DNA of 64,000 nt from Planococcus halotolerans (GTDB lineage Bacteria > Bacillota > Bacilli > Bacillales_A > Planococcaceae). The notes beneath the pieces were generated by a model. That model was given only the letters and a program-made list of their open reading frames with translations. It was not told the DNA's origin and did no database searches. Each line of letters begins with the position of its first letter. The first letter of the stretch is position 1. Both the position numbers and the translations under genes were made by a program. Below are positions 1 to 9,090 of the stretch, piece after piece. The stretch is from assembly GCF_003289955.1 (NCBI RefSeq), contig NZ_QLZR01000001.1:62001-126000 (forward strand), given 5' to 3'.

Positions 1-1519
1 GTTTATGGGCATCCTTGCCGAATTGGCCGATATTGAGAACCGGCGCTCTTAATTGCTTCATGGCTTGGAACGGGATGCTGTAGGAATCGCCGTAGACTGG
101 GGTATTGTTTTCATAAGTGACCCAGCCGTCTTCCTGGTCGCCGTAATTGACATAGCTCAAATCGGAAATGCCATTGAAGTAATGGATTTGATTGAGCTGA
201 TAGCCGAATTTCGCCTTGGCGTTTTCCGTGACCTGTTCAACCAAGCGTTTGACCAGTTCGTCTTCAGATGAGTTGACCGCCGGGTAGTATGGCGGCGCGA
301 ACATGATGACGATTGCCGGCGTCAGTTCCTGGCAATTGAGCAGCAGGATGTCGGTGATGTGCATGGATTTTTCGCGAACGTCCCATTCGGGATGCATCAG
401 CGTATCATGGATCAGGTCGTTGAAATACTCAACGCCGAATTTCTCGAGCGCATATCTGACCAAGTCCTCGTAGCGCATAACCTGGATGTCACCCACAGGT
501 TCGATGTTTTCATTGCGGCACATTGAACGGTAGTCGGCCATGCAGTGGGCGGCGGCATCTTTTGCCACTCCTTCGAACAAGTCGAAAACCTCTTTGGCGC
601 TGTGTTCCATGGTGAAAACATTGTACATGGCATACGTCCGGTACGGCGTTTGCGCCGAATAGGAATGCTTGATGTCACGTTGCGTCAGAGTTACCGGCAG
701 CGGCGTCGTTTCGCCGTATACCGTTTCCTTGAACGACGGATTCCATTCCATCCGGTGCGTCAGGTAAGTCGAAATATAGCTCGATGTGATGCCAGACAAC
801 GGTTCGCCGACATGCGTCTCTTTACCGTAGAACATGGCGGACGGCATGATTTTGCCGATCGACCCCGTATAAATATAATGGTCCTGGTCCCCTGGCTTTT
901 GCGCGAATGAAGGCTCGCCGTTAAGGAATAAAATATATTCAAGTCCGTATTCGCGTTCGAGGTCCAGCAATTTGCTGACGCTGTAGCGCATGCCGGCAGA
1001 ATTGACTTCCTCATCCGGAACGGACAATAATAATAAGTTGACCGGCCATCCATCCGCGGCAGCTTTCTCAAGCATTGCCATATGCATTGCAATGCCCGCT
1101 TTCATATCCATCGTGCCGCGGCCGAAAAGATATTCACCTGAATCGAGATCTGCCCTTGCATACTCGTCGAGTTCTTCGCGGAAATCCTTCAGCGCTTCCG
1201 TCAGCTCAAGCGGCTTGCAGGCAAGCGGTTCCAGATCACCATATTCCTCCGTTTCGACCGTATCGAAATGGCTCATCAGAACGATCGTGTCCGTGGCGTC
1301 CGGATGTTTATATAATGCGGTGACGTATTGGCGGTCCCAATTGACTTCGCCGAGATAAATCTTTTCAGGATTTTCCTGGAAGTAAGGAATCTGCTTCAGC
1401 TTTTCCTTCAGATTATAGGCGAATGCCACTTCCCCCTCCGACAGCGTGATGCTGTTCCAACTGACCATTTCACAAAGCAAGTCCTTCAATTTCTCCGGTG
1501 TTCCCCATAACAAACCCAT
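1..1519 (-). CDS. rocB: RocB-like M20-family peptidase, arginine utilisation (partial at left edge)
   Basis: The frame is open from the ATG at 1519 to the window edge, giving about 506 residues without the C-terminus. It reads as the B. subtilis RocB type of M20 metallopeptidase. Metal-site motifs are visible: LMSHFDTVE near residue 80, GRGTMDMKAG near residue 135 and VPDEEVNSAG near residue 165. The RocB-like LNIGQFGKDAHK lies at the cut end. RocB is linked to arginine/ornithine catabolism in Bacillus, but its exact substrate is not established. The start lies 3 nt after the patA stop and its ribosome site (AGAGGGG) sits in the last patA codons, so the two are probably translationally coupled. 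Family assignment is confident; the substrate is inference from the name. Confidence 0.9.
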   Translation of the reverse strand, partial: MGLLWGTPEKLKDLLCEMVSWNSITLSEGEVAFAYNLKEKLKQIPYFQENPEKIYLGEVNWDRQYVTALYKHPDATDTIVLMSHFDTVETEEYGDLEPLACKPLELTEALKDFREELDEYARADLDSGEYLFGRGTMDMKAGIAMHMAMLEKAAADGWPVNLLLLSVPDEEVNSAGMRYSVSKLLDLEREYGLEYILFLNGEPSFAQKPGDQDHYIYTGSIGKIMPSAMFYGKETHVGEPLSGITSSYISTYLTHRMEWNPSFKETVYGETTPLPVTLTQRDIKHSYSAQTPYRTYAMYNVFTMEHSAKEVFDLFEGVAKDAAAHCMADYRSMCRNENIEPVGDIQVMRYEDLVRYALEKFGVEYFNDLIHDTLMHPEWDVREKSMHITDILLLNCQELTPAIVIMFAPPYYPAVNSSEDELVKRLVEQVTENAKAKFGYQLNQIHYFNGISDLSYVNYGDQEDGWVTYENNTPVYGDSYSIPFQAMKQLRAPVLNIGQFGKDAHK

Positions 1520-1522
1520 AAA

Positions 1523-2695
1523 TTATCCCCTCTCCGTCACTTGCACAGTTTTTAGCCATTCGGCCATCCGCTCCATCGCCTGCTCCAAAGTCGGCATTGC
1601 ATAAGCATATGAAATGCGCAGGAAGCCCTCCCCGTATTTTGTGAAAGCTGAGCCTGGCACAGCCGCCACGCCCCCTTCTTTCAACAGGCGCGTAGCGAAG
1701 TCAAACGAGGAAAGACCGAATTTCTCGATGGACGGGAATATGTAGAAAGCTCCAGTCGGCTTGACGACATCAAATCCCATTTCCACTAATTTGCCGTAAA
1801 CATAATCACGACGTGTTTTATACGCATCGTTCATTTCATTTGGCACGAAACGGTTGTTCTGCAACGCTTCGATCGCCGCATGCTGGCTCGGCAACGACGC
1901 GCACACCGTATTATACTGATGCACCTTCAACACATGCTGCATATATTCTTCCGGCCCGAGCAAAAAGCCCATCCGCCATCCTGTCATCGAATGCGATTTA
2001 GACAGGCCGTGCACCAGGAAAGTCCGGTCTTTAATCTCTTCATAGCACGCGAATGAAAAATGCTGTCCCTCGAAGACATTCTCCGAATAGATTTCATCCG
2101 ATATGATGAACACTTCATGATTTTTCAACACTTTGACCAAAGCATCAGTTTCTTCCTTGTTCAAGCTGACACCCGTCGGATTTGAAGGAAAATTGAATAG
2201 CACAGCTTTTGTTTTATTCGTGATGGCCGCTTCCAAACGCTCCGGATCCGGCACAAGTCCCGTATCCGACGTATCGAGCAGAATCGCTTTCCCGCCGTTC
2301 AACTCAACGAGCGGCACATATCCCGTATAGCAAGGCGCCGGAATAATGACTTCGTCGCCTTCTTCGATCATGGTGCGCAGCAGCGAATCAAGCCCTTCAC
2401 TGGCACCGTTCGTAATAATGATTTCCGTCTGCGGATTATAGGACAGCCCGTAGGTGTCACCGAAAAAAGCCGCAACTTCCTGGCGCAGCTCGATAAGTCC
2501 CGCGTTATGCGAATAGCTGGTTTTATTGGCCGCAATCGCCTCCATGCCGGCTTTCTTCACCGCTTCCGGCGTCGGAAAATCCGGCTGCCCGATTGTCAAA
2601 TTGATGGCATCCGGGTAATCGACCAGCTGGTTGAAAAATTGGCGGATGCCTGAAATAGCGAGCGCTTCCGCCCGTGGATTAAGGGATAATGTCAT
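1523..2695 (-). CDS. patA: PLP-dependent aminotransferase PatA
   Basis: A 390-residue class I/II fold-type I aminotransferase, close in layout to B. subtilis PatA. Visible are the N-terminal AISGIRQFFN and TIGQPDFPTPEAV segments, SNPTGV, and the PLP-lysine motif GLSKSHSMTGWR with the Schiff-base lysine in SKS. PatA is annotated as an aromatic/N-acetyl-diaminopimelate aminotransferase; which applies here cannot be read from the sequence. I place the start at the ATG at 2695 because GGAG lies 7 nt upstream. An in-frame ATG 21 nt earlier has no comparable ribosome site. It is first in a probable patA-rocB operon. A TATAAT hexamer at 2727-2732 is a possible -10 element without a good -35. Confidence 0.9.
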   Translation of the reverse strand: MTLSLNPRAEALAISGIRQFFNQLVDYPDAINLTIGQPDFPTPEAVKKAGMEAIAANKTSYSHNAGLIELRQEVAAFFGDTYGLSYNPQTEIIITNGASEGLDSLLRTMIEEGDEVIIPAPCYTGYVPLVELNGGKAILLDTSDTGLVPDPERLEAAITNKTKAVLFNFPSNPTGVSLNKEETDALVKVLKNHEVFIISDEIYSENVFEGQHFSFACYEEIKDRTFLVHGLSKSHSMTGWRMGFLLGPEEYMQHVLKVHQYNTVCASLPSQHAAIEALQNNRFVPNEMNDAYKTRRDYVYGKLVEMGFDVVKPTGAFYIFPSIEKFGLSSFDFATRLLKEGGVAAVPGSAFTKYGEGFLRISYAYAMPTLEQAMERMAEWLKTVQVTERG

Positions 2696-2914
2696 AATAA
2701 TCTCCGTTCCATTCATGTTTTCTTCTATTATATTCTTTTTGGGCTAAATAATAACAGGCGGATATTCCTAAAGATTGTCTCGGCAAGCTCATTCAAGCAA
2801 TAAAACCACCTGCAGCCGCTCGCATTGTCCTGTTGTCCTCATCATAAGTAATAATGCCGATTAGGACAAGAGAAAACGGTTGGGTTCTGCCTGAATGAAG
2901 ACTGTTTTCTATTT

Positions 2915-3551
2915 GCGTGTCTCTTCTTTTGATGAAAGCCGATTGAAAAGTCGGCACGTTAAGTAAAATGTGCTATACGTCACCAAATCACAGCTATACG
3001 ACACCAAACAGAATCTATACGACACTAAATCTCCGCTATACGTCACCATATCTCCACCCAAACGAGTCAACCCACTATTAGCCAAGATCGGGCGGCGGCC
3101 GAAGCGCCGCCCAATGGGCAGTCCGCAGCTCGCGGCGGACTGCTTTCCATTCAAATGTACTTTTCTTTTGGTGAGAGCCGGAGGAAAAGTCGGCACGTTA
3201 AGTAGAATGTGCTATACATCAGCAAACCGTCTCTATACGTAAACAAAATCATTCTATACGACACTAAATCTCCGCTATACGACAACATAACCTCCACCCA
3301 AGCGAGTCAACCCACTATCAGCCAAGATCGGGCGGCGGCCGAAGCGCCGCCCACTGGGCAGTCCGCTGCTCGCGGCGGACTGCTTTCCATTCAGATGTAC
3401 TTTTCTTTTGGTGAGAGCCAGAGGAAAAGTCGGCACGTTAAGTCAATCCCGCTATACGTCACCAAATCACAGCTATACGACACCAAACAGAATCTATACG
3501 ACACTAAATCACCGCTATACGTCACCATGTCTCCACCCAAACGACTCAACC
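2915..3551. repeat. Composite intergenic repeat cluster I (three units, phased 21-nt iterations)
   Basis: About 640 nt holding three tandem copies of a roughly 240-nt module. Each module carries four CTATACG cores at exact 21-nt spacing (2973, 2994, 3015, 3036; 3212, 3233, 3254, 3275; 3452, 3473, 3494, 3515). These are followed by a conserved tail in the first two modules with two GC-rich hairpins: GGGCGGCGGCC...GCCGCCC and GCAGTCCGC...GCGGACTGC. The module ends in a conserved CGGCACGTTA that leads into the next unit. Because 21 nt is seven codons, open frames with heptad-like repeats appear on both strands. I treat those as by-products. A second cluster lies at 6418-7018. Confidence 0.9.
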
Positions 3552-3564
3552 TATTCAACACAAA

Positions 3565-3597
3565 TAAAAAAACGATCCAGCATCAGCCGAACCGTTT
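3565..3597 (-). terminator. Rho-independent terminator of the EamA gene, overlapping its stop codon
   Basis: On the minus strand AACGGTTCGGC and GCTGGATCGTT pair over 11 bp (three G-U) around a TGAT loop. A run of seven T follows. The TGA stop of the transporter gene begins in the loop, so the gene ends inside its own terminator. Confidence 0.75.
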
Positions 3598-4503
3598 CCT
3601 TCTTTTATTTAACAAATCTTCTGCCGCGCCTGATCCGAACAGGACGCCGATTACGATTAGGACAAAGCCGCCCAGGTGGCCGGGCAGAATGGTTTCATTT
3701 AAAATGATGGACGCTGCGACCAGTGAGAACAGCGTGTTGAGGTTCATGAAAATCGCCGCTTTTGTTGGGCCGGCCTGGCCGATTGAGTAGTTATAGAGCA
3801 TGTGGCCAACGGATGTGCCGATGACGGCTGAGAAGAAGAACGCCAGCCAGAATATCGGCGGAACTTCAGCGAATGCCGCCATGCCGCCCGGTTCCTGCAC
3901 GAGCGAGATGAGGAACAGCACGATGGAACCGGTGATGAACATATAGCCGGTCATCAGCCGCGGATCGAGGTTTTTCGCCGCGTTGGCAATGACGATATAG
4001 CTGAGTACCTGCGTCAAAATCGAAATGAAGACTAGCAGGTCGCCGATGTTCATGCCGCTCGCAGGATCGCTGCCAACACGCACGGTAATGATGACACCCG
4101 CCAAGCCAATTATGACGCCGAGCCATTGAAGGCGCGAAGGATAACTGCGCATAATGAGCGAGACGAGCACCGCCGTCAGCATCGGACCCGTGCCGAGAAT
4201 CAGTCCGGCGTTCGTGCCAGTGGTCATAGTGAGCGCATTGGACAGGAAATAATGATGCGAAACGACATTCAATAATCCGCCGAGCAGGATATATTTCCAA
4301 TCGATGCGCGATGGCCAGCGCAGCATCCGGAAATAGGCCAGAATGACAAAGACTGATACTCCTGCGAGGAGAATCCGGAATGCCGTCAACGTAACAGGGC
4401 CGACAAATTCGACCATATATTTAACTGTTGCGAGATTAAATCCCCAAACGATCATGACACCCGTCAGGATCATATATACTTTCCATTGCTTCAATCCAGT
4501 CAT
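3583..4503 (-). CDS. EamA/DMT-superfamily transporter
   Basis: A 306-residue integral membrane protein with about ten hydrophobic segments in two EamA repeats (roughly 10-145 and 155-295). This is the usual drug/metabolite transporter size. The first helix carries the typical GVMIVWGFN and the second repeat ends IGVLFGSG followed by a basic tail. Substrate is unknown; relatives export amino acids, nucleosides or metabolites. The ATG at 4503 has AGAAGG very close by; an internal ATG at residue 11 is an alternative start. It lies 61 nt downstream of panF in the same direction and may be read from the same transcript. Confidence 0.85.
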   Translation of the reverse strand: MTGLKQWKVYMILTGVMIVWGFNLATVKYMVEFVGPVTLTAFRILLAGVSVFVILAYFRMLRWPSRIDWKYILLGGLLNVVSHHYFLSNALTMTTGTNAGLILGTGPMLTAVLVSLIMRSYPSRLQWLGVIIGLAGVIITVRVGSDPASGMNIGDLLVFISILTQVLSYIVIANAAKNLDPRLMTGYMFITGSIVLFLISLVQEPGGMAAFAEVPPIFWLAFFFSAVIGTSVGHMLYNYSIGQAGPTKAAIFMNLNTLFSLVAASIILNETILPGHLGGFVLIVIGVLFGSGAAEDLLNKRRKRFG

Positions 4504-4564
4504 GCCTTCTTTCGGGTTTCGAATAAATATTCATTTTACGCCCTGTTGAATGGATTGTAAATAA

Positions 4565-6013
4565 CTATGCCGCATAATCATAAGCTTTTCGCCCAATCAG
4601 CAGGCTGAATGCGATGAATGCCACGAGCGACAGCAGCACCGGAAACGTCACGGTATGGACGCCGAGCAGATTGCCATATTCCTGGTTATAAAAATGCAGC
4701 GCAACATATGTGCCAATCCCCGTTATCATCGACGCGATGGCACCGTATTTATTGCCCCATTTCCAGTAAAGCCCGAGCACGACCGGCCAGATAAAGGCTG
4801 CTTCCAAGCCACCGAACGCAAATAAATTCAGGAATATCAACAAGTCCGGCGGATCTAGTGCCAATAGGAATACACCGATTCCGAGCATCGCCGTTACGCC
4901 GAACGAAATGCGTTTGATGGTTTTCAATTCTGCTTCCGGTTTTATGTAATTCAAATAGACGTCACGGACAATCGAGGAACTGACGATTAAGAGAAGCGAA
5001 TCGACGGTCGACATGATTGCCGCCATCGGAGCCGCGAGCACAATTCCTGCGAGCCATGCCGGCAGGGTTTCCAGCGCAATCAGCGGAATGACTTTATCAC
5101 CGACATCGATGCCCGGCAGAATCGGACGCGCAAAAACGCCGATTAGATGCATATTGAGCATAATGATGCCGGTGACAAGCGTCCCGATGATCAGCGCGCG
5201 GTGCATCGAGCGCGAGTTCTTATAGGACATTGCACGTACCGCAATCTGCGGTAAACCGACAACACCCACGCCGACCAGTATCCAGAAGGACGACACATAA
5301 GCCGCTGACAAATTGCCTTCTGCACCGTATGGTGTTACGAGATTCGGGTTTTCATTGATTAAATCCTGGACGATATTCGGAATCCCGCCGCCCGCGAAAA
5401 TAACCGCGATCAGCAGAATCAGGGTTCCGACAAGCATGACAGCTCCCTGCACAGCATCCGTCAGCGCAACCGCGCGAAATCCGCCGATGGTGACGTAAAC
5501 CAACACGGACACCGCGAACAGGAATAACGCCGAGTTATACGACAGCCCGGTCAGCGATTCGATCAGCCGCGCACCGCCAATCCACTGCGCTGCCATGGCG
5601 GAGAACAGGAAAATGATGATGCTTAACGCAGACAATAAAACCACGGCTTTGCTGTCGTAGCGCGCTTTCAGGAAATCAATCATCGTCACCGCTTTATAGC
5701 GGCGCGCCATGATGGCGAATTTCTTGCCGAGAATCATCAGCACAAAATAACCGGTGACCACCTGCGTCATCGCAAGCAGCACCCAGCCAAAGCCCATCGT
5801 ATATGCCGTTCCGGGACCGCCCAGGAAACTCGACGCACTGCCGTAAGTCGCAACCATCGTCATCGCCAGCACAAAGCCACCAAGTTCACGTCCCCCGAGG
5901 AAATAATCGCTGATGAAATTTGATGACGACGCCAGCTTGCGGCTTGACCAATAGCCGATAAAGAAGATGAGGATCAAAAACATGATCATCGGAATCAAAA
6001 CAGCATAATTCAT
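4565..6013 (-). CDS. panF: Sodium/pantothenate symporter
   Basis: A 482-residue sodium:solute symporter with about 13 membrane helices. Diagnostic stretches are SDYFLGGRELGGFVLAM near residue 35, GSASSFLGGPGTAYTMG near residue 60 and a long VALTDAVQGAVML segment near residue 185. These match PanF, which imports pantothenate for coenzyme A synthesis. Its first codon overlaps the last codons of yhdT by 4 nt (ATGA), the arrangement usual for this pair. PanF is preferred over proline or other SSS members mainly because of the DUF997 partner. Confidence 0.88.
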   Translation of the reverse strand: MNYAVLIPMIMFLILIFFIGYWSSRKLASSSNFISDYFLGGRELGGFVLAMTMVATYGSASSFLGGPGTAYTMGFGWVLLAMTQVVTGYFVLMILGKKFAIMARRYKAVTMIDFLKARYDSKAVVLLSALSIIIFLFSAMAAQWIGGARLIESLTGLSYNSALFLFAVSVLVYVTIGGFRAVALTDAVQGAVMLVGTLILLIAVIFAGGGIPNIVQDLINENPNLVTPYGAEGNLSAAYVSSFWILVGVGVVGLPQIAVRAMSYKNSRSMHRALIIGTLVTGIIMLNMHLIGVFARPILPGIDVGDKVIPLIALETLPAWLAGIVLAAPMAAIMSTVDSLLLIVSSSIVRDVYLNYIKPEAELKTIKRISFGVTAMLGIGVFLLALDPPDLLIFLNLFAFGGLEAAFIWPVVLGLYWKWGNKYGAIASMITGIGTYVALHFYNQEYGNLLGVHTVTFPVLLSLVAFIAFSLLIGRKAYDYAA

Positions 6014-6282
6014 CGTTTCTCCTCCTCTTCCTCTTCAAACGGCACTTCCACAAAAAAGAATTTCACAATGATAATCACCAGTACCGCAATGACCAGGAAT
6101 CCCACTACACAGCTGTAGAAAAACCATGCCGGCAGCCCAAAGACATACGTATACTCTTCCACTGGCGCCGAGCCCATGCCATAAGCAAAGCCAAACCACC
6201 AAACAAAATTGAACAGCGCCAGCCCCACGCCAATCAGCGCTTCCCGGTGGGCTATCTTAAACCGCCAATCCGTCTCGTTCAT
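6010..6282 (-). CDS. yhdT: YhdT/DUF997 family membrane protein, partner of PanF
   Basis: About 90 residues with two membrane segments (roughly 22-40 and 55-82). Before the first is the family feature DWRFKIAHREALIG, and the C-terminus is strongly acidic (EEEEEEKR). DUF997 proteins are regularly encoded directly upstream of panF; their role in pantothenate uptake is not defined. I choose the ATG at 6282, which has GGAG 8 nt upstream. A GTG nine bases earlier sits on the ribosome site itself. Confidence 0.85.
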   Translation of the reverse strand: MNETDWRFKIAHREALIGVGLALFNFVWWFGFAYGMGSAPVEEYTYVFGLPAWFFYSCVVGFLVIAVLVIIIVKFFFVEVPFEEEEEEKR

Positions 6283-6317
6283 CTTTCCCACTCCATTTCT
6301 CTACCTATCATTTTCTT

Positions 6318-6348
6318 ATCGTACCATTATTTTCTAGAATGAATAATG
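6318..6348 (-). promoter_or_regulatory. Candidate promoter and inverted repeat upstream of yhdT-panF
   Basis: On the minus strand TGGTACGAT (6318-6326) is an extended -10 element. It abuts an imperfect inverted repeat with arms CATTATT and AATAATG around a 10-nt centre (6325-6348). No convincing -35 hexamer is visible. The overlap suggests possible repressor binding, but this is inference. Confidence 0.4.
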
Positions 6349-6417
6349 GGGTGCGGTGATTTTTTGTACTTTAAGCCCTCTTCTTTTACAGGCGAGATGC
6401 CGCTGAAAATTGCTTGC

Positions 6418-7018
6418 GCCGTTATACGACAGCAAACAGATTCTATACGACACTTTAACTCCGCTATACGTTAACAAAAACAATCTATACGACACTAAAT
6501 CTCCGCTATCCGACAGCATAACCTCCACCCAAGCAAGTCAACCCACTATCGGCAAAAATCGGGCGACGGGCGAAGCCCCGCCCACTGGGCAGTCCGCGGG
6601 CAGCGGACTGCTTTCCGTTTGAATGCACTTTTCTCCCGATGCAACCCGCAAAAAAATCCGGCACGTTACGTAAAATGCGCTATACGTCAACAAACCAACG
6701 CTATACGTCAGCAAAAACAACCTATACGACACTAACCGCCAGTTATACGACACTATCCGCCAGCTATACGACAGCATAAGCTTCACCCAAGCGAGGCAAC
6801 TCACTATTACCCAAAATCGGGCGGCGGCCGAAGCCCCGCCCACTGGGCAGTCCGCCGACAGCGGACTGCTTTCCATTTGAATGCACTTTTCTTTTGATGC
6901 AACCCGCATGTAAACACGACACGTTACGTAAAATGCGCTATACGTCAACAAACCATCGCTATACGTCAGCATAAACAATCTATACGACACTAACCGCCAG
7001 CTATACGACACTAAAACC
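6418..7018. repeat. Composite intergenic repeat cluster II (phased 21-nt iterations)
   Basis: Same family as 2915-3551. Cores [C/T]TATACG stand at 6422, 6443, 6464, 6485, 6506; 6680, 6701, 6722, 6743, 6764; and 6938, 6959, 6980, 7001, every step exactly 21 nt. Between the blocks lie the GC-rich module with hairpin GCAGTCCGC(GGGCA)GCGGACTGC near 6589-6611 and a second copy near 6848-6870. The cluster has five, five and four cores per module, against four each in cluster I. Apart from the repeat I see no gene in the roughly 820-nt interval 6283-7106. Confidence 0.9.
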
Positions 7019-7070
7019 ACTCCATCCGACAACGCCCCCAGACCAGACCAAACAAAACCACCCCAAACAA

Positions 7071-7098
7071 AAAACCCGAGAGCAGCCGCTTCCGGGTT
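7071..7098 (-). terminator. Terminator downstream of the HlyD-like gene
   Basis: Minus-strand hairpin with arms AACCCG and CGGGTT plus an inner AGC/GCT step, followed by a run of T. It ends about 10 nt beyond the stop codon of the upstream gene. Confidence 0.75.
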
Positions 7099-7106
7099 CA
7101 CCATAT

Positions 7107-8405
7107 TCATCTCGCCAATAAATATTCAACATATCTGCGCCACTCGGTATTCTTCGCATGTTCCATATCCGGTTGGACACTCGGGAACGGCAGGAATGCC
7201 TGTGGGGCAAATGCGAATCTTTGAAGGATATCACTGTCGACCACTGTAGATCCCGGCAGCACACCCTCACTTAATACGGCTTTGCCTTCGAGGTCGAACG
7301 CGATGGTGACTGGCAACGATTCTGCCCGTCCTTGTGCATTCAGGACTGACACCTTGCCTGTGCCGTTGTAACGGTCAAAGATCCAGGCGTCTTTTAAGGC
7401 AACAGCATCTGCTGCTTCATTGATGATAATGGAAGCATTGGCTGTTTTGCCGTAAGGGACGGCGTCGGTAATCGGTTCTTCTGTCATGATGAGAACTTCA
7501 TAAATCGCAATGGGGTTATTCTGGTCTATCGGATCGAGTGCGCGGTACGCATCGAGCCATTTCGAGCTGTCCGCCGGCAGCTGCGATTTCCGCAGAACCT
7601 TGCCGGGCATTGCCTGAGCAACTCCATCGACATGAAGGAATACTCGGTCGTCGACGTTGACTTCGAGCCATTCTTTTTCGACAACATAGGTCATAAACAG
7701 TTTTTCGCTCGAATAAATTTCAATGCTCATCGGCATGTTGCCTGCATCGATTTTGCCGACAATGCCTTCAATCGGACTGATTAAAGCCGGTTTTGCAGTG
7801 TTTTGGTCCAATTGCGCTTCGACGACAGCAAGCTGGGTTTCGAGTGCTGCGATGCGCTGTTCCGTTTCTGCAACACCTGCTGCATAGGAACCATCTTGTG
7901 GCACTTCAACTTCCACTTGCACATTGACGTCCAGTTCGACAGTATCGCCATTCGCATTGGTTGCCGTATCGCGGTTCGTTGAAGAGCCGGTGGTCGGACG
8001 CGAATTCCGGGAACTCGCGGTCTCGAGTTCTCTAAGAACACTGCGGACTTCGCGCAATTCATCATTCAAGGCATCTTCTTCCGCTTCCCAGATTGCGCGC
8101 TGTTCTTCGCTTTCCGCTTCATTTAGCAAAGCTAATTCTGTGCCAGCTTCTACAGAATCGCCTTCATTGATGATCCATTGCTCCACAGCGTCTGAATCCT
8201 GGATGAAGATTTCCGTCGCAGCAAGCGGCGCCGTGATGGCTTCTTTCGGCAATTTTTCTGTATAGCTGCTGGTATAGGCACGTTCGTATTCATTGATGTA
8301 AAGTTTTTTCGGCACCTGGCTTTTTTCGCTGAACAATAAAATCGCGTTGATTGCCAAAAAAGCCGTGATGGCAACGGATAAACCGATCATAAAGTATTTA
8401 TTCAC
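7107..8405 (-). CDS. HlyD/YknX-type membrane-fusion (periplasmic adaptor-like) protein
   Basis: A 432-residue protein with a single N-terminal membrane anchor (about 5-27). A biotinyl-lipoyl-like half (about 58-95, INEGDSVEAGTELALL) follows, then an alpha-helical hairpin (about 98-205) interrupted by a Ser/Thr/Asn-rich linker. The second lipoyl half is at ALISPIEGIVGKIDAGNMP, and a beta-barrel region follows. That is the layout of adaptors of ABC or RND exporters in Gram-positive bacteria. It overlaps the upstream membrane gene by 8 nt and is followed by a terminator, so the pair lacks an adjacent ATPase or permease. Partner exporter unknown. Confidence 0.75.
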   Translation of the reverse strand: MNKYFMIGLSVAITAFLAINAILLFSEKSQVPKKLYINEYERAYTSSYTEKLPKEAITAPLAATEIFIQDSDAVEQWIINEGDSVEAGTELALLNEAESEEQRAIWEAEEDALNDELREVRSVLRELETASSRNSRPTTGSSTNRDTATNANGDTVELDVNVQVEVEVPQDGSYAAGVAETEQRIAALETQLAVVEAQLDQNTAKPALISPIEGIVGKIDAGNMPMSIEIYSSEKLFMTYVVEKEWLEVNVDDRVFLHVDGVAQAMPGKVLRKSQLPADSSKWLDAYRALDPIDQNNPIAIYEVLIMTEEPITDAVPYGKTANASIIINEAADAVALKDAWIFDRYNGTGKVSVLNAQGRAESLPVTIAFDLEGKAVLSEGVLPGSTVVDSDILQRFAFAPQAFLPFPSVQPDMEHAKNTEWRRYVEYLLAR

Positions 8406-9090
8406 CCGGAACCACTCCTTCCGTGAAGCCTTCGATCATGTCTGCAAGCGGAACCAAGCTCAATGCCCCGATTGCCAGCGCAACCAGCACATGCAGCAAG
8501 ATCAGGCCAAACAGCAGCCATTTCGGTGAAAATGTCACGTAATTGCGCAGGAAACGGTATTGGATGGCAATGATGAGCGAAGTAAAGATCGTTAATTGAT
8601 TGAAGAACAAGATTACAAATGAATGATTAAAGAGCAAGGCCGCCAGCGGGCCGAATGAAAACAGCGATAAATAAGTGGTATAGCCGAGCACCGCAAACAG
8701 GAAAAACAGCAAGGCTTTTTCAATAACAAGAATTGCCGTTACATAAGTCTGCATGACCAGTGCCGCGCGCCATGGAATTTTTAAAATGCGGCTGAACAGG
8801 AATGCCGCTCCGTATGTATGGAAAGCCAAATATATTCCGGCCCAGATCAATGTGCCGGCAAGAGAAGTCCAACGGCCAAGACTATATGTATCCATGTCGC
8901 CCGCTACTAGGTACGGCGTCAGGGAAGAGCTGTTCATGCCCCAAATTTCCCGCAGCGCAAAAAGGAGGATGCCAAGGGCAAATATCCATCCCAGCCTCTT
9001 ATTGAAATGACGCATTTCCGAATTCTCAAGATTATGTATAAGTTGTCCCTGTCTGGCGAAATAATGCCAGAACTTAAAATCAAATATCAT
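8398..9090 (-). CDS. Polytopic membrane protein, Yip1/YknW-like by context
   Basis: 230 residues. After a soluble N-terminus (1-30) come about five or six hydrophobic segments. The C-terminal GFTEGVVPGE is soluble. I do not recognise a catalytic motif. The combination with a directly downstream HlyD-like gene (8-nt overlap) recalls B. subtilis YknW-YknX, where YknW is a Yip1-domain protein needed for assembly of an exporter against the SdpC toxin. That comparison is inference from arrangement and size. The ATG at 9090 has GAAGGG 11 nt upstream. Confidence 0.55.
   Translation of the reverse strand: MIFDFKFWHYFARQGQLIHNLENSEMRHFNKRLGWIFALGILLFALREIWGMNSSSLTPYLVAGDMDTYSLGRWTSLAGTLIWAGIYLAFHTYGAAFLFSRILKIPWRAALVMQTYVTAILVIEKALLFFLFAVLGYTTYLSLFSFGPLAALLFNHSFVILFFNQLTIFTSLIIAIQYRFLRNYVTFSPKWLLFGLILLHVLVALAIGALSLVPLADMIEGFTEGVVPGE

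Noticed and set aside
545-910. Plus-strand frames across the first 1.5 kb
   Set aside because: They lie opposite an uninterrupted rocB frame with clear family motifs.
2909-3790. Open frames of 90-190 residues on both strands with LYDTKSP-like heptads
   Set aside because: They are created by the 21-nt repeat period (seven codons), have no ribosome sites and change frame between modules.
6334-7110. Open frames with LVSYRLFLLTYS-like repeats
   Set aside because: Same cause as above; the repeat is intergenic and palindromic parts are read through.
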